NCBI RefSeq assembly: GCF_021023085.1
Contig: NZ_PGCK01000005.1
Coordinates: 1 to 64,000 of the forward strand
Reading direction: 5' to 3'
Length of the DNA stretch: 64,000 nucleotides
Source of the DNA: Methanooceanicella nereidis
GTDB taxonomy: Archaea > Halobacteriota > Methanocellia > Methanocellales > Methanocellaceae
Numbering within the stretch: position 1 is the stretch's first letter; every line of letters starts with the position of its first letter. Shown here in pieces: positions 42,184 through 51,155 of this stretch. Below the pieces are notes generated by a model. The model saw only the letters and a list, made by a program, of their open reading frames with translations, did not search any database and was not told the DNA's origin. The translations under genes and the position numbers were made by a program.

Positions 42184-43302
42184 ATGAAAGATCTTAAGAT
42201 AAATTTCCGCTGGAACCCGAAAAACCGTTATAGCATAGCCGTGCTTGGCGCGGTCATTAAAGACCGCAGACTGGTCAAGGGTCCTGAGGACGGCATAATG
42301 CTCTATAGTTTCGCCTCGTTGCAGGCAGAGGACGTCTTTAAGGAAGTGAGGAGCGCAAAGACGGACTCGGTTTTTATAGCCGGAGGGCCGCACCCGACAG
42401 GATGCCCCGGGGAAACTCTAAAATATTTCGATTATGTCGTCATAGGAGAGGGCGAAGAGACATTGCCCGAATTAATAAATGCTTTACGCGAAGGGAAAGA
42501 CGTATCCGGTGTCAGGGGGATAGCCTATAAAGATAACGAGAGTGTCGTTTTTACCGAAAAAAGGGAATACGTCGATCTGAATAAATATCCTCCTTTTGAG
42601 CCTCCGCTTTTCGGCCCGATCGAGATCTCCAGGGGGTGCCCGTGGAACTGCGCATACTGCCAGACGCCCCGGATATTCGGGCACAGGATGAGGCACAGGA
42701 GCGTCGAGCAGATATGCAAATACGATAAGTTTTACGAGGACAAGAGGCTGATATCGCCTAACGCGTTCGCCTACGGCTCGAACGGCGTTACCCCTGACGT
42801 TAAGGCGGTAGAAAAGCTGTTAAGTTCGCTTTCCGGCAATATCTACTTCGGGACTTTCCCATCGGAGGTCAGGCCGGAGTTCGTGATACCGGAAATGCTG
42901 GATCTCGTGAATGCTTACTGCGCGAACAAGGAGATACACCTCGGAGGACAATCGGGCAGCGATAAAGTCCTAAAGGCCATTCACAGGGGACATACCGCAT
43001 CTGACGTGATAGTGGCCGTGGAAAGAGTCTGTGACGCCGGCCTCACGCCCGTCGTTGATTTTATCTTCGGGCTCCCCGGCGAGAATGAAGAGGACCAGAT
43101 GCTGACGATAGACTGCATAAGGACAATAATAAAGGATGGCGGGAAAATAAGAGCACACTATTTTATGCCCCTGCCGGGCACCGAACTTGCCGGTACGACA
43201 CCCGCGGAGCTTAGCCCTGAGGTTGAAAAGCTGCTGGGAAAGCTGGCGCTGGGCGGCAGGCTGACGGGCTCATGGTCGGATAAGAAAAAGATGAAAAAAT
43301 GA
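42184..43302 (+). CDS. B12-binding-domain radical SAM protein (TIGR04013-like)
   Basis: A 372-aa protein. The N-terminal B12-binding-like Rossmann domain (about 1-110) has VFIAGGPHPTG and YVVIGEGEETLPELINAL. The radical SAM core starts at about 140 with EISRGCPWNCAYCQTPRI, giving the CxxxCxxC cluster ligands. GQSGSDKVLKAIHRGH and FGLPGENEED are typical of this subgroup, which matches the methanogen-rich TIGR04013 family (recalled). Its reaction is unknown; C-methylation or C-C bond chemistry are the usual roles. It is monocistronic. Confidence 0.85.
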   Translation: MKDLKINFRWNPKNRYSIAVLGAVIKDRRLVKGPEDGIMLYSFASLQAEDVFKEVRSAKTDSVFIAGGPHPTGCPGETLKYFDYVVIGEGEETLPELINALREGKDVSGVRGIAYKDNESVVFTEKREYVDLNKYPPFEPPLFGPIEISRGCPWNCAYCQTPRIFGHRMRHRSVEQICKYDKFYEDKRLISPNAFAYGSNGVTPDVKAVEKLLSSLSGNIYFGTFPSEVRPEFVIPEMLDLVNAYCANKEIHLGGQSGSDKVLKAIHRGHTASDVIVAVERVCDAGLTPVVDFIFGLPGENEEDQMLTIDCIRTIIKDGGKIRAHYFMPLPGTELAGTTPAELSPEVEKLLGKLALGGRLTGSWSDKKKMKK

Positions 43303-43340
43303 AAAACAAAATTGGTGCTGTCTAAATCCAGGTATTTAGA

Positions 43341-43545
43341 CCACAAAGGCCACTAAGGCACACTAACGCTCACCACAAAGCGCACAAAGGAACACAAGGG
43401 TACATAAAGGACTTTTTCAGAAGGTTATCATATCCAAAAAAAATTTGTTTACCCTTGAGCCCTTAGCGCCCTTCGTGGTGAAAGTTAGTGGACCTTCGAG
43501 CCCTTAGAGCGATTAGTGGTGAAAAAACCGTGCCCTTCGTTGACT
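43341..43545. repeat. family 2 inverted repeat, copy 4
   Basis: The left arm has two tandem units (ACCACAAAGGCCACTAAGG, then CACCACAAAGCGCACAAAGG). The right arm has two units with CGCCCTTCGTGGTGAAAG and GCGATTAGTGGTGAAAAAAC. The centre contains AAAGGACTTTTTCAGAAGG. It lies between the radical SAM gene (+) and sppA (-), convergent. No ORF is visible. The remaining gap to 43651 is AT-rich. Confidence 0.85.
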
Positions 43546-43651
43546 TTGTGTTAAGCTTAATAAAATATGGACTGACATTTGCATAAAGAACATACGGTAC
43601 AGAGCAATAAGGACCAAACATGCTATAATTTTTAAAATATCGGAAAGGCCA

Positions 43652-44626
43652 TCATATCATGTATAGCCGTCCATAAGGCGAATAATAAAACCCGCCCGGT
43701 TTCGCAGGGTCGGAAAACTTATTATCATAGCCTAACGCCGTGCCCTGGCTTTGCTCTCCGAAAAGTAAAGAGTATAATGACGGCTCGTTCATGTAGGTGA
43801 TGTCAGGAGTTCCAGTAATGTTGCCCATCTTTGCGGCGGCGTCTATAGCATCATACATGCTTCCGATCTCGTCCACAAGCCCCAGCGCTATTGCCTCGTC
43901 ACCCGTGTATACTCGGCCATCGGCTAGCATCTCCACCACCTGTACCGGGATGTTCCTGCCTTCGGATACTGCGGATATAAAGTGATGGTTGGACGCGTTG
44001 ATTATATTGTACACGTACTGCTTCTCGCTCTCGTTAAGGCCTCTCCAGTCAGCCCCCACATCCTTATATGTGCCGGTCTTGGCCACATAATAGTCGATGC
44101 CCTCTTTATTATAATACGCGCTTCGGTTCTCGAAAACCCATATCACGCCGATGCTTCCCGTGAACGTGTCGGGGTTGGCGAATATCTTATCGCAGGGCGA
44201 GGATATGTAATATGCCGCAGAAGTCGCAAGGTCGCCCATGGATACGACGACGGGCTTTACCTCGCGGGTCTTCTCTATCTGTGAATAGACCTCCTGGGCC
44301 GCTACCGGCGTGCCTCCGGGAGAGTTGATCCTTAAAACGATAGCCTTGACGGACTTATCCTCCTGAGCGGCTCGAAGGCTTTTGATAATATTATTAGAGC
44401 TGGCATAGCCAAAGCCTTCCGGCACGTTATCAGTGACCATCGTGCCTTCGACATATATGACTGCGACCTTGTTAGAGATGGGGCTGAGCTTCTTAAAAGG
44501 AAGAGACAGGTCGCTCTGGGCCATGATGAGCGCAGACTCGGCAAATAGCATGACGCCCATGGCTAAGATTATCAGTATAAGAAATATGTTGACGATATTT
44601 AACCTGCCTGGCCTGCTTCCTTCCAT
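43652..44626 (-). CDS. sppA: signal peptide peptidase SppA-like protease
   Basis: A 324-aa membrane-anchored serine protease. One N-terminal transmembrane helix (NIVNIFLILIILAMGVMLFA) is followed by the SppA core: VAVIYVEGTMV, RINSPGGTPVAAQEVY, nucleophile Ser in GDLATSAAYYISSPCDKIFA, and general base Lys in VAKTGTYKDVGADW. This Ser/Lys dyad order and length fit the single-domain archaeal/Bacillus form. It degrades leftover signal peptides. A short Tyr-rich tail (GGFYYSPYGRLY) is distinctive. It is monocistronic. Confidence 0.9.
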   Translation of the reverse strand: MEGSRPGRLNIVNIFLILIILAMGVMLFAESALIMAQSDLSLPFKKLSPISNKVAVIYVEGTMVTDNVPEGFGYASSNNIIKSLRAAQEDKSVKAIVLRINSPGGTPVAAQEVYSQIEKTREVKPVVVSMGDLATSAAYYISSPCDKIFANPDTFTGSIGVIWVFENRSAYYNKEGIDYYVAKTGTYKDVGADWRGLNESEKQYVYNIINASNHHFISAVSEGRNIPVQVVEMLADGRVYTGDEAIALGLVDEIGSMYDAIDAAAKMGNITGTPDITYMNEPSLYSLLFGEQSQGTALGYDNKFSDPAKPGGFYYSPYGRLYMI

Positions 44627-44791
44627 AGTCCCACCCGTAGATAGTTAAGTTATCCGGTCTCAAATCCATCCTTAATGACCGGGATAATCAATCATAGGGT
44701 ATATTAAGCATATATAGTTTCTAGTCAAGGCTAAAGAGAACTAAAGCTGTCCCGGTAATAAGCCGATGCCCGTAAGGCTTCGTTGACTGCT

Positions 44792-45160
44792 CTAAGCTAT
44801 GATTATCTTGCTTGCCCCGTTATCCCTGGGCTTTACCGGAGGCGCGGCAACTGGCTGCTGTGGCGCCGCTCCCAGTGCAGAGCAATTAAAGACAAGCTCA
44901 TACAGGAATTTTCCATACTTGCTGTTCCTGTCATACCTGTAATAGCTTATCTTGCCGACTTTTTTTGTCTCTTTGATAATGCCGTATTTTAAAAAGCCTT
45001 TCAACATTTTCGAGACCCTGGGCTTTGACAGTTTCGTACGATCTGATATGTCCTTGACAGCGAATTCGCTGCCGTGGTTGACCACCAGAAAAACGAGGAG
45101 ACCTGCAGACGAACTGCTGCCGAAGATCTCGACTAATGGTGAAGACGGTAGATTACTCAT
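44792..45160 (-). CDS. winged-helix transcriptional regulator
   Basis: A 122-aa DNA-binding protein. The winged helix spans about 20-85: FAVKDISDRTKLSKPRVSKM is the helix-turn-helix and GKISYYRYDRNSKYGKF the wing. The C-terminal tail is Ala/Pro-rich. It resembles MarR/TrmB-like or ArsR-like small regulators of methanogens. The ATG at 45160 has GGTG five bases upstream; one at 45181 is less likely. It is downstream of the second pilin-like cluster in the same direction and could regulate it (inference). Confidence 0.78.
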   Translation of the reverse strand: MSNLPSSPLVEIFGSSSSAGLLVFLVVNHGSEFAVKDISDRTKLSKPRVSKMLKGFLKYGIIKETKKVGKISYYRYDRNSKYGKFLYELVFNCSALGAAPQQPVAAPPVKPRDNGASKIIIA

Positions 45161-45258
45161 ATGCACACCAATACCAAACATATCAAACGCTTAATTGTCT
45201 TAAAGACATCGCATGAAGAGAAATATAAAAAAGATAATATTCGAATTTCGAATGTTAT

Positions 45259-45780
45259 TTATAAAATTTGACTTTCCCAACCCCTACAGTAAATAATATT
45301 ATCATGAGGCAATATTTCGACATGATAATGTTCAACACCCCCCTTAGTCCCGTAAATATTGATACCCCCATCGGGGCCATATATTTTTCTAGCTTCTCTT
45401 GCCACACAGCATAGTTGGTCATAGATTTCTGCTTCGTTATCAGTATTTTTTACTTCTGTGAGAAGTTGAACGTCAATAAATTTATAATTTAGAACCTGAT
45501 TAGGTCCCACAACATCTGCTACTAAAATATATCCTTTTTCCAGATTTGGATAAGACGACCATTTAATATTATTAATTACGTAGTCATTATCCGGAATACA
45601 AAAAGCATAACTGGAATTGTTTGAAGAGGGAGATGCTACTGGTTGCAGATCGTCTATAGGAATATAACTTAAATTATCATTTATTATATTGTTCGTATTT
45701 GTTTGACAATATTCCATTATGTAGACTAGAAAGAATATAGAAATAAGTAATATCACTATAGTCCACTTATTGAATTTCAT
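45259..45780 (-). CDS. membrane-anchored hypothetical protein
   Basis: A 173-aa protein with an N-terminal signal or anchor helix (WTIVILLISIFFLVYIME) and an extracellular domain ending VEHYHVEILPHDNIIYCRGW. The coding sequence is AT-richer than its neighbours, with frequent Asn and Ile codons. GGTGATATT directly precedes the ATG. It lies 19 bp after the 515-aa surface protein gene, so it likely belongs to that operon. No family is recognised. Confidence 0.65.
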   Translation of the reverse strand: MKFNKWTIVILLISIFFLVYIMEYCQTNTNNIINDNLSYIPIDDLQPVASPSSNNSSYAFCIPDNDYVINNIKWSSYPNLEKGYILVADVVGPNQVLNYKFIDVQLLTEVKNTDNEAEIYDQLCCVAREARKIYGPDGGINIYGTKGGVEHYHVEILPHDNIIYCRGWESQIL

Positions 45781-45798
45781 AATATCACCTAAAATTTA

Positions 45799-47280
45799 TT
45801 AAATTTCTCTGAATGTTACAGAACCCTTTGGTCCCCCATAATTCATCTCAAATTGTAACTCACCTATACACTGATCTTTGTATATCCGATAATGCCCATT
45901 GGGTCCGCCTATATCCCAAGACTCGTAGTAGCTAGCACGACTGTAATGACTACATAATGGGCCATCATACACATAGGATATACAACCAGGATGCAACTGA
46001 CCGTTCTTTTGTATCAAGGTCATTGTCCCCGTCGCTATATATGCCTGATACGGATCCGGAGTCGGAGCCGGAGGTGTAGGCGTGGGACTTATAACATGGA
46101 TAGTCTGTGTCGCTGACTCTCCGAACAATGTGCCGTTTTTCAGTAACATACGGTATCCCGGAGTGTATGTTCCCGGAGCTGGAGCCGTGATCTGGAAACT
46201 GAACGTGTAGTTTTCGCCCTGCCTGATAATAGACGCGGGAGACATGTAGATCCTGTCGCTTGACCCGTTGAACTTATATGCATCCCCGGAAAGCCCCCCT
46301 ATCATCCCCAGGCATGTGAGCCTTTCAGGTATCGCATACCATGCTGCAGTGCCGGTATTTTGCACAGTGATGCTTACTGCCCTTATTTCTCCCGGCAGCA
46401 TTTCGGAAGGGAAGTCCACGGAAACAATTCGGGCATCGTATACTGGCTCCACGACAGTGATGTTCTTTGTAAAGCGTTCCCCGAACCAGCCGTATCCAGC
46501 GCTTTGCATACGCAGAGAGCATTGATGGACCCCGGGGGTTGAAGGCGCCAGAAATGTTATGTTAAAAGTCTTTTCCGATGAAGGAAGCACTTCTTCTCCC
46601 GGAACGAAAGCCGCTGCTGAAACATGGAAAATGTCTGATAAGTATGGAGACAGGGAGTACCCGGAAGACAGGTTCCAGGAAAGGTATCCAGTGTTCAGAT
46701 ATTTGATACCGGAACAGTAAATGTCGTTAGCGGTCATGGTATCCGGAATATTATCATCGATATATTTTGAGTCAGGATACAGGCGGAAGAAGGACTCGAA
46801 GATAGACATCGCCGGGGAAGATCGCTCTCCTGAATCATCATATGCGACAGCTTCTATGCGATATTTACCTTCGGGGTACCTGCATGCCTGCCCATACCAG
46901 TCGTTCAGGCTTAAACTGGCTTTTATCCACGGGCCTTCGTTTATCTTATAGTAGACAAACGAGATCATTTGCCCGGCATCAGGTATCACCGATCCAAAAA
47001 TACCGACTTCCTGGTCGCAGTAAAATACGCTTCCGTTAGCAGGAGACGTTATCTCAATAGACGGGGCGGCGCCATTATAGCTGCCCATGTCATTATGGGA
47101 ACCCCAGACACGGAACTTTCCAAATTCCAGCGCAGTGTTAACCATGCCGTCCCCGATGGTCGTCTTAACGAGGATAGCGGCTATCAAGACAACAGCAAGC
47201 AAGAACAGGGTACCCTGAACTTCAGAGAGCCCGATGTCGTCCAGGGGCTTTTTTCTTCCGGATGAACATAGCGCCGGCAT
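45799..47280 (-). CDS. pilin-like surface protein with CARDB/Ig-like repeats
   Basis: A 493-aa protein starting MPALCSSGRKKPLDDIGLSE, with the class III-like region and the helix TLFLLAVVLIAAILVKTTIG. The exterior has beta-sandwich repeats: one with ITSPANGSVFYCDQEVGIFG, and two with paired-strand VSITVQNTGTAAWYAIPE typical of CARDB-type or NPCBM-like domains. A Pro/Thr-rich linker (PTPTPPAPTPDP) leads to a C-terminal domain with four cysteines. The ATG at 47280 is preceded by GGTAGGTAGG, so an earlier start overlapping the upstream gene is rejected. It is probably a large minor pilin or adhesin. Confidence 0.75.
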   Translation of the reverse strand: MPALCSSGRKKPLDDIGLSEVQGTLFLLAVVLIAAILVKTTIGDGMVNTALEFGKFRVWGSHNDMGSYNGAAPSIEITSPANGSVFYCDQEVGIFGSVIPDAGQMISFVYYKINEGPWIKASLSLNDWYGQACRYPEGKYRIEAVAYDDSGERSSPAMSIFESFFRLYPDSKYIDDNIPDTMTANDIYCSGIKYLNTGYLSWNLSSGYSLSPYLSDIFHVSAAAFVPGEEVLPSSEKTFNITFLAPSTPGVHQCSLRMQSAGYGWFGERFTKNITVVEPVYDARIVSVDFPSEMLPGEIRAVSITVQNTGTAAWYAIPERLTCLGMIGGLSGDAYKFNGSSDRIYMSPASIIRQGENYTFSFQITAPAPGTYTPGYRMLLKNGTLFGESATQTIHVISPTPTPPAPTPDPYQAYIATGTMTLIQKNGQLHPGCISYVYDGPLCSHYSRASYYESWDIGGPNGHYRIYKDQCIGELQFEMNYGGPKGSVTFREI

Positions 47281-47285
47281 CCTAC

Positions 47286-47903
47286 CTACCTGTAAAGTGA
47301 GTATACGGGTCCCATCTGACCGTTCAGGTTCCAGGACAGCATACAACGGGCGTTGTTTATATCCCTGTAAAAGTATCGGACCTTAATAGTATGATAGCCG
47401 CCGGATAGCTGAATATCAGGGCTTTGAATGGCTACAGGCCCGTGAACGCCATGATTATCGGCGATCATCGACCCGTCAATCCATAACCATGAGCCGTCAC
47501 AGCTTTCGAGCTCGAACTTATAAGCTCCGTCCTTCGGGACATAGAGATATCCGGTCCATATGACGGACCCGTCGTTATCCGGCACGTTCAAAGGCTTATT
47601 CGATACGTTAAAAGATATTATTTCATCGATCCGCTCCGAAGCCATCCTTTTAAAAAGTATATCGTTCGGATCGGCCGACAGATAGTCCGTGCCGGTAGTA
47701 TCTACATGATAATAATATCCATACAGGCCTTTTTTCATGCCCTGAGATGCAAATTCGGATAGCTGGACGCCTGATTCGTTACTCTGGCGGGAAGCGGCCG
47801 AAAGGATGACGCCGGATATGGCGATGCCCATTATGACCACTAGCGAAACGGACAGGATAGTATAAAATGCGTCGGCTATTCCCGAATCATCCATTTTAAG
47901 CAT
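47286..47903 (-). CDS. pilin-like protein with PA14 domain
   Basis: A 205-aa protein starting MLKMDDSGIADAFYTILSVS, with a helix VVIMGIAISGVILSAA. The C-terminal ~140 residues form a PA14-type domain: GLYGYYYHVDTTGTDYL, then FELESCDGSWLWIDGSMIAD and GGYHTIKVRYFYRDINNARC. PA14 domains bind carbohydrates in adhesins and glycosidases. GGGGGATACT precedes the ATG at 47903; the longer TTG start is rejected. The stop is six bases before the next gene, so they are co-translated. Confidence 0.8.
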   Translation of the reverse strand: MLKMDDSGIADAFYTILSVSLVVIMGIAISGVILSAASRQSNESGVQLSEFASQGMKKGLYGYYYHVDTTGTDYLSADPNDILFKRMASERIDEIISFNVSNKPLNVPDNDGSVIWTGYLYVPKDGAYKFELESCDGSWLWIDGSMIADNHGVHGPVAIQSPDIQLSGGYHTIKVRYFYRDINNARCMLSWNLNGQMGPVYSLYR

Positions 47904-47923
47904 AGTATCCCCCGGATACCCCG

Positions 47924-48403
47924 TCAACGGGCAACCAGCAGCATCATGCCTATCTGCTGTTTTGTCTGGATGCTGGTGACCTTGATTGTGTATTGTGCGC
48001 CCTTGACCACGTTACCGCCGGTGACATTAAGCGGTATGGCGGATGTCTGAAGCCCGGGGCTCAATGTAGAAGGACTGGCAGGAGGCGATAATGAGGACAG
48101 GCTGGTCGTGCCTATCAGCACGCCGGAACTATCGAACACGCTCAGCGAGAGCTGGTCGGTTTGAAGAGTATCTCCTGATTCATGGTTGATCAGCAGTGTC
48201 GGTTGGGAGCCGCCTGAGAGAACTCCTGACAGGCTGGCTTTCGGAGAGCTTGTCAATAGCTGGATCTGACCGCCTTGCGACAGCACGATAGAGCCTATCA
48301 TAAGCGCTACGATCACGACCACGGCTATCATCAGTATGCCGTATACGGCGTTCTCGACGCCCCGGTCGTCATCCAGTAGCATAGAGATAATTTTAATATT
48401 CAT
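47924..48403 (-). CDS. archaeal type IV pilin-like protein
   Basis: A 159-aa protein starting MNIKIISMLLDDDRGVENAV, with the helix YGILMIAVVVIVALMIGSIV, as in PF07790 pilins. The remainder is Ser/Leu/Thr-rich and beta-rich. GAGGGTT precedes the ATG. It is the first gene of the second pilin-like operon (48403 to 45259), whose later members carry PA14 and beta-sandwich domains. It is probably the filament core, with the others as tip or cargo proteins (inference). Confidence 0.8.
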   Translation of the reverse strand: MNIKIISMLLDDDRGVENAVYGILMIAVVVIVALMIGSIVLSQGGQIQLLTSSPKASLSGVLSGGSQPTLLINHESGDTLQTDQLSLSVFDSSGVLIGTTSLSSLSPPASPSTLSPGLQTSAIPLNVTGGNVVKGAQYTIKVTSIQTKQQIGMMLLVAR

Positions 48404-48610
48404 GCATAACCCTCTAAGATGTTAATTTCATATATTTGCAATAATACTTATTTTCATTATTATGATAAAAAGTTTTCGATTTGTATAAAATCCTTTAGGC
48501 CGGGCGGTAAAATTTTTCAAAATAAGTGCTTAAACCGCATATTCCGGTAATACAGTAAATATTATGGCGTGGCCGATATTTCGATAGTATAAAATATTCG
48601 AGTGATCCGC

Positions 48611-49192
48611 ATGCCTAATAAAGCTCTCATTATCTATGATACCAAATACGGGGCTACCGAACAGATCGCGAACTGGATCGCCGAAGGGTTGAACGGTGCC
48701 GACATCCAGCATGTAGATGATGTGACCACTACGATCTATGAGCTTGTGATAATTGGCTCCCCGATATACAACGATATGACTTCGAAAAGGATCATCAGGT
48801 TTCTCGATAAAAATAAGGATACGTTAAGCAGCAGAAAGATCGCATTATTTACGGTGAGCGTCCCCCCGGATATGACAGAGGACAGGTCGAAAAGATTTAA
48901 GGGCGCCTATACGCTGGAAAAGCTGCTGGAGCATGCCAGAGGAACGATACTGTCGACAAAGGCGTTTTTAGGAAAAATAGAGTTAAAAGAGATGACAGAG
49001 CTTGACAGGCTGTCACTCAGGATAGATTATTTTTTAAAAGGGTACAGGCTCAGGGATGTTAACTATATGGACAGGGAAGAGGCGGTAAACTGGGGAAGAC
49101 ATCTATATGACCTTATGGTAAACCCGCCGGAAACGATCCCGGAAAAGCCTGCGACTCGACAGGAAAGCCAAAAAAGAGAAAGAGAAAAATAA
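48611..49192 (+). CDS. flavodoxin-domain protein
   Basis: A 193-aa protein with an N-terminal flavodoxin fold. KALIIYDTKYGATEQIANWI is the FMN phosphate loop (T-x-x-x-T/A), IIGSPIYNDMTSKRIIRFLD the aspartate/isoalloxazine loop, and IALFTVSVPP the central strand. It resembles HemG/protoporphyrinogen-oxidase-like or FprA-type flavodoxins. The C-terminal tail is Lys/Glu-rich. The ATG at 48611 is used; GTG at 48602 is an alternative. It is convergent with the deaminase at 14 bp. Confidence 0.82.
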   Translation: MPNKALIIYDTKYGATEQIANWIAEGLNGADIQHVDDVTTTIYELVIIGSPIYNDMTSKRIIRFLDKNKDTLSSRKIALFTVSVPPDMTEDRSKRFKGAYTLEKLLEHARGTILSTKAFLGKIELKEMTELDRLSLRIDYFLKGYRLRDVNYMDREEAVNWGRHLYDLMVNPPETIPEKPATRQESQKREREK

Positions 49193-49206
49193 GGATCTTG
49201 CCGGAG

Positions 49207-49692
49207 TTAAACGCTCAGAGGCCTTTCTTCCATTGATCTTTCCGTTTTAGGCCCCGGCATCATCAGTACCTCGATATTGGCCTGCTTAAGGAAATCCATA
49301 GATCTCAGGTCGGGGTACTCGTTCTGGAAAACGACACGCTTTATCTTGCCGTTGATTATCATCTTGGTGCACAGGATACAGGGCTGGTGCGTACAGTAGA
49401 TGGTGGCGCCTTCTATCGAGACGCCGTGCAGCGCGGCCTGGATGATCGCGTTTTGCTCCGCATGCACTGCCCGGCACATCTCATGCCTTGTGCCGTGGGC
49501 TATGTTTTGCTGTTCCCTAATGCAGCCGATGTCAAGACAATGCTCGAACCCGTATGGCGCGCCATTGTAGCCAGTGGATAGTATTCTGCCGTTTTTAACT
49601 ATGACTGCGCCTACGTGGATCCTGAGGCATGTGGACCTGGTAGCCACGACACGCGCGATCTCCATGAAATATTCATCCGGCGTTGGTCTCAT
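49207..49692 (-). CDS. deoxycytidylate (dCMP) deaminase
   Basis: A 161-aa zinc-dependent enzyme converting dCMP to dUMP. The zinc site is [15 protein letters not shown] (HAE) plus [20 protein letters not shown] (PCxxC). [14 protein letters not shown] and [17 protein letters not shown] are the extended substrate loop characteristic of dCMP deaminases. The sequence is typical of the archaeal ComEB-like branch. It follows the deoxyhypusine synthase gene by ten bases, so it is the second gene of that operon. Confidence 0.9.
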   Translation of the reverse strand: MRPTPDEYFMEIARVVATRSTCLRIHVGAVIVKNGRILSTGYNGAPYGFEHCLDIGCIREQQNIAHGTRHEMCRAVHAEQNAIIQAALHGVSIEGATIYCTHQPCILCTKMIINGKIKRVVFQNEYPDLRSMDFLKQANIEVLMMPGPKTERSMEERPLSV

Positions 49693-49702
49693 AACGTATC
49701 AC

Positions 49703-50854
49703 TTATTTCTTGGGTTTTGATCTCTTAGCTGCGGGCTTTTTCGCGGCCTTCGCGGCAGATTTCGGTGCCTTTGAGGCCTTTGGAGCTTTTTTAGCGCTTT
49801 CTGCCTCGAACTTTACTCTCAGCATCTTGCCAGACCAGTCATAGCGCGGAGCTTTTCTGGACGCTATGGTATCCCTGGTCTTTTCTTTCAGCGCGTGCGA
49901 GACGATCGGGAGCGCTATCGTCGCATCCGTGAACACCTGCACCTTTGGCGCGACGGAAGCGATCTTGCCCCATGATACGGCCTCTTCGAAAGTGCATCCT
50001 GACAGGCCTCCCCAGTGCGGTGAGTCCGCTGTGTACTGAATGGCATAGCTGTGCCCTTCGATGTCAAGCCCGAGCATGGACATGATGACCTCGGTCTGCT
50101 GTATGAAGTTCTTCGGGACGCCTCCGCCGACGTATATTACACCGGTCTTCTTTGTATTTTCGACGATCTGCGTGATCTCGTCGACGTCCTTCATCTGGTC
50201 GATATTGTATGCATATCCGGCGCGTCTTTCGCACATCAAGGATATCCCTATTGAGCTGTCGCTTAGTGCCGGGACGAAGATAGGCACGTTGTGTACGTAT
50301 GCGCTGACGACGATGGAATCCTTATCCGCGCCCTGCTCGTATAGCCACTTTCCAAGCTCGTAAAAGAACTCTCTCGTAGAATATGGCCTGTTGGGTTCAA
50401 GGTGTTCCCGGCTCCATTTCATGACCAGCCTGTCGGTCCCCCTGAACTCTTCCTCTACGGCGAATACGTCGTATATCCTGTCAACACCGTCCTTGAACAA
50501 TGCTTCGTCGTTGGCGGTGTGTGAACCGACGTAATGTTTACCTCCAAGTGACTCGTGAATATCATGGAACATGTTGGCGCCCGTTGAGACCAGGCAGTCG
50601 ATCATGCGGTTCTGGATAAAGTACGCTATGATCTTTCTCATGCCGGCCGGGGACATCGCGCCTGTGTACCCCATGAGGATCGTAAGCCCATTTTCTTTTA
50701 GCATCTGTGCCCAGGTCTCGACGGACTCTCCCAGCTTTCTTCCCTGGAAGCCGGTCATCGCCATGGCACCTGTAAGCTCTGAAACGGATCTGTCAGTAAC
50801 GGTGATGGGCACCGTTTGCTTATGTAAGAATTTGCTCTTGGCTATCTCGTTCAC
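49703..50854 (-). CDS. dhs: deoxyhypusine synthase
   Basis: A 383-aa NAD-dependent enzyme making deoxyhypusine on initiation factor aIF5A from spermidine. Features: TGFQGRKLGESVETWAQML, FIQNRMIDCLVSTGANMFHD, and the catalytic Lys in TFEEAVSWGKIASVAPKVQV. The core is family-sized, but the last ~30 residues are an unusual Ala/Lys/Pro tail (AKAAKKPAAKRSKPKK) similar to histone-like tails, likely disordered and basic. The start is GTG at 50854. Archaeal homologues sometimes use agmatine-based routes; the catalytic Lys favours a true DHS. Confidence 0.88.
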   Translation of the reverse strand: MNEIAKSKFLHKQTVPITVTDRSVSELTGAMAMTGFQGRKLGESVETWAQMLKENGLTILMGYTGAMSPAGMRKIIAYFIQNRMIDCLVSTGANMFHDIHESLGGKHYVGSHTANDEALFKDGVDRIYDVFAVEEEFRGTDRLVMKWSREHLEPNRPYSTREFFYELGKWLYEQGADKDSIVVSAYVHNVPIFVPALSDSSIGISLMCERRAGYAYNIDQMKDVDEITQIVENTKKTGVIYVGGGVPKNFIQQTEVIMSMLGLDIEGHSYAIQYTADSPHWGGLSGCTFEEAVSWGKIASVAPKVQVFTDATIALPIVSHALKEKTRDTIASRKAPRYDWSGKMLRVKFEAESAKKAPKASKAPKSAAKAAKKPAAKRSKPKK

Positions 50855-51087
50855 CCTCTTTTTTCAATAAAACTTATTATTAGAATATAAAGCTTTTTAG
50901 AAAGCGCAGTATGTCGATTTTTGATGTGCGGACGTTATAAGGCGTGACAATTTTTAACTATAAGGCCGGATACGATCGTAAATGCGCAGATACGGACGTA
51001 TAAATAAAAATGGAAAGAACGATGCGGTATCATCGCTTAAAATAAGCATTAAACGGTGTAAAAAACCTAATTTGGATTTTTAACAAA

Positions 51088-51120
51088 TAAAAAATGGCGC
51101 CTGAGTTGATCATTAGCGCC
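51088..51120 (-). terminator. terminator of the NrpR-domain gene
   Basis: GGCGC and GCGCC form a hairpin on the minus strand, followed by ATTTTTTATTTG, about 35-65 bases past the stop. The rest of the 50.86-51.15 kb gap shows nothing more. Confidence 0.5.
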
Positions 51121-51155
51121 TGTGATATATTCTGGTGTCCTCAAGACTAAAGAGT

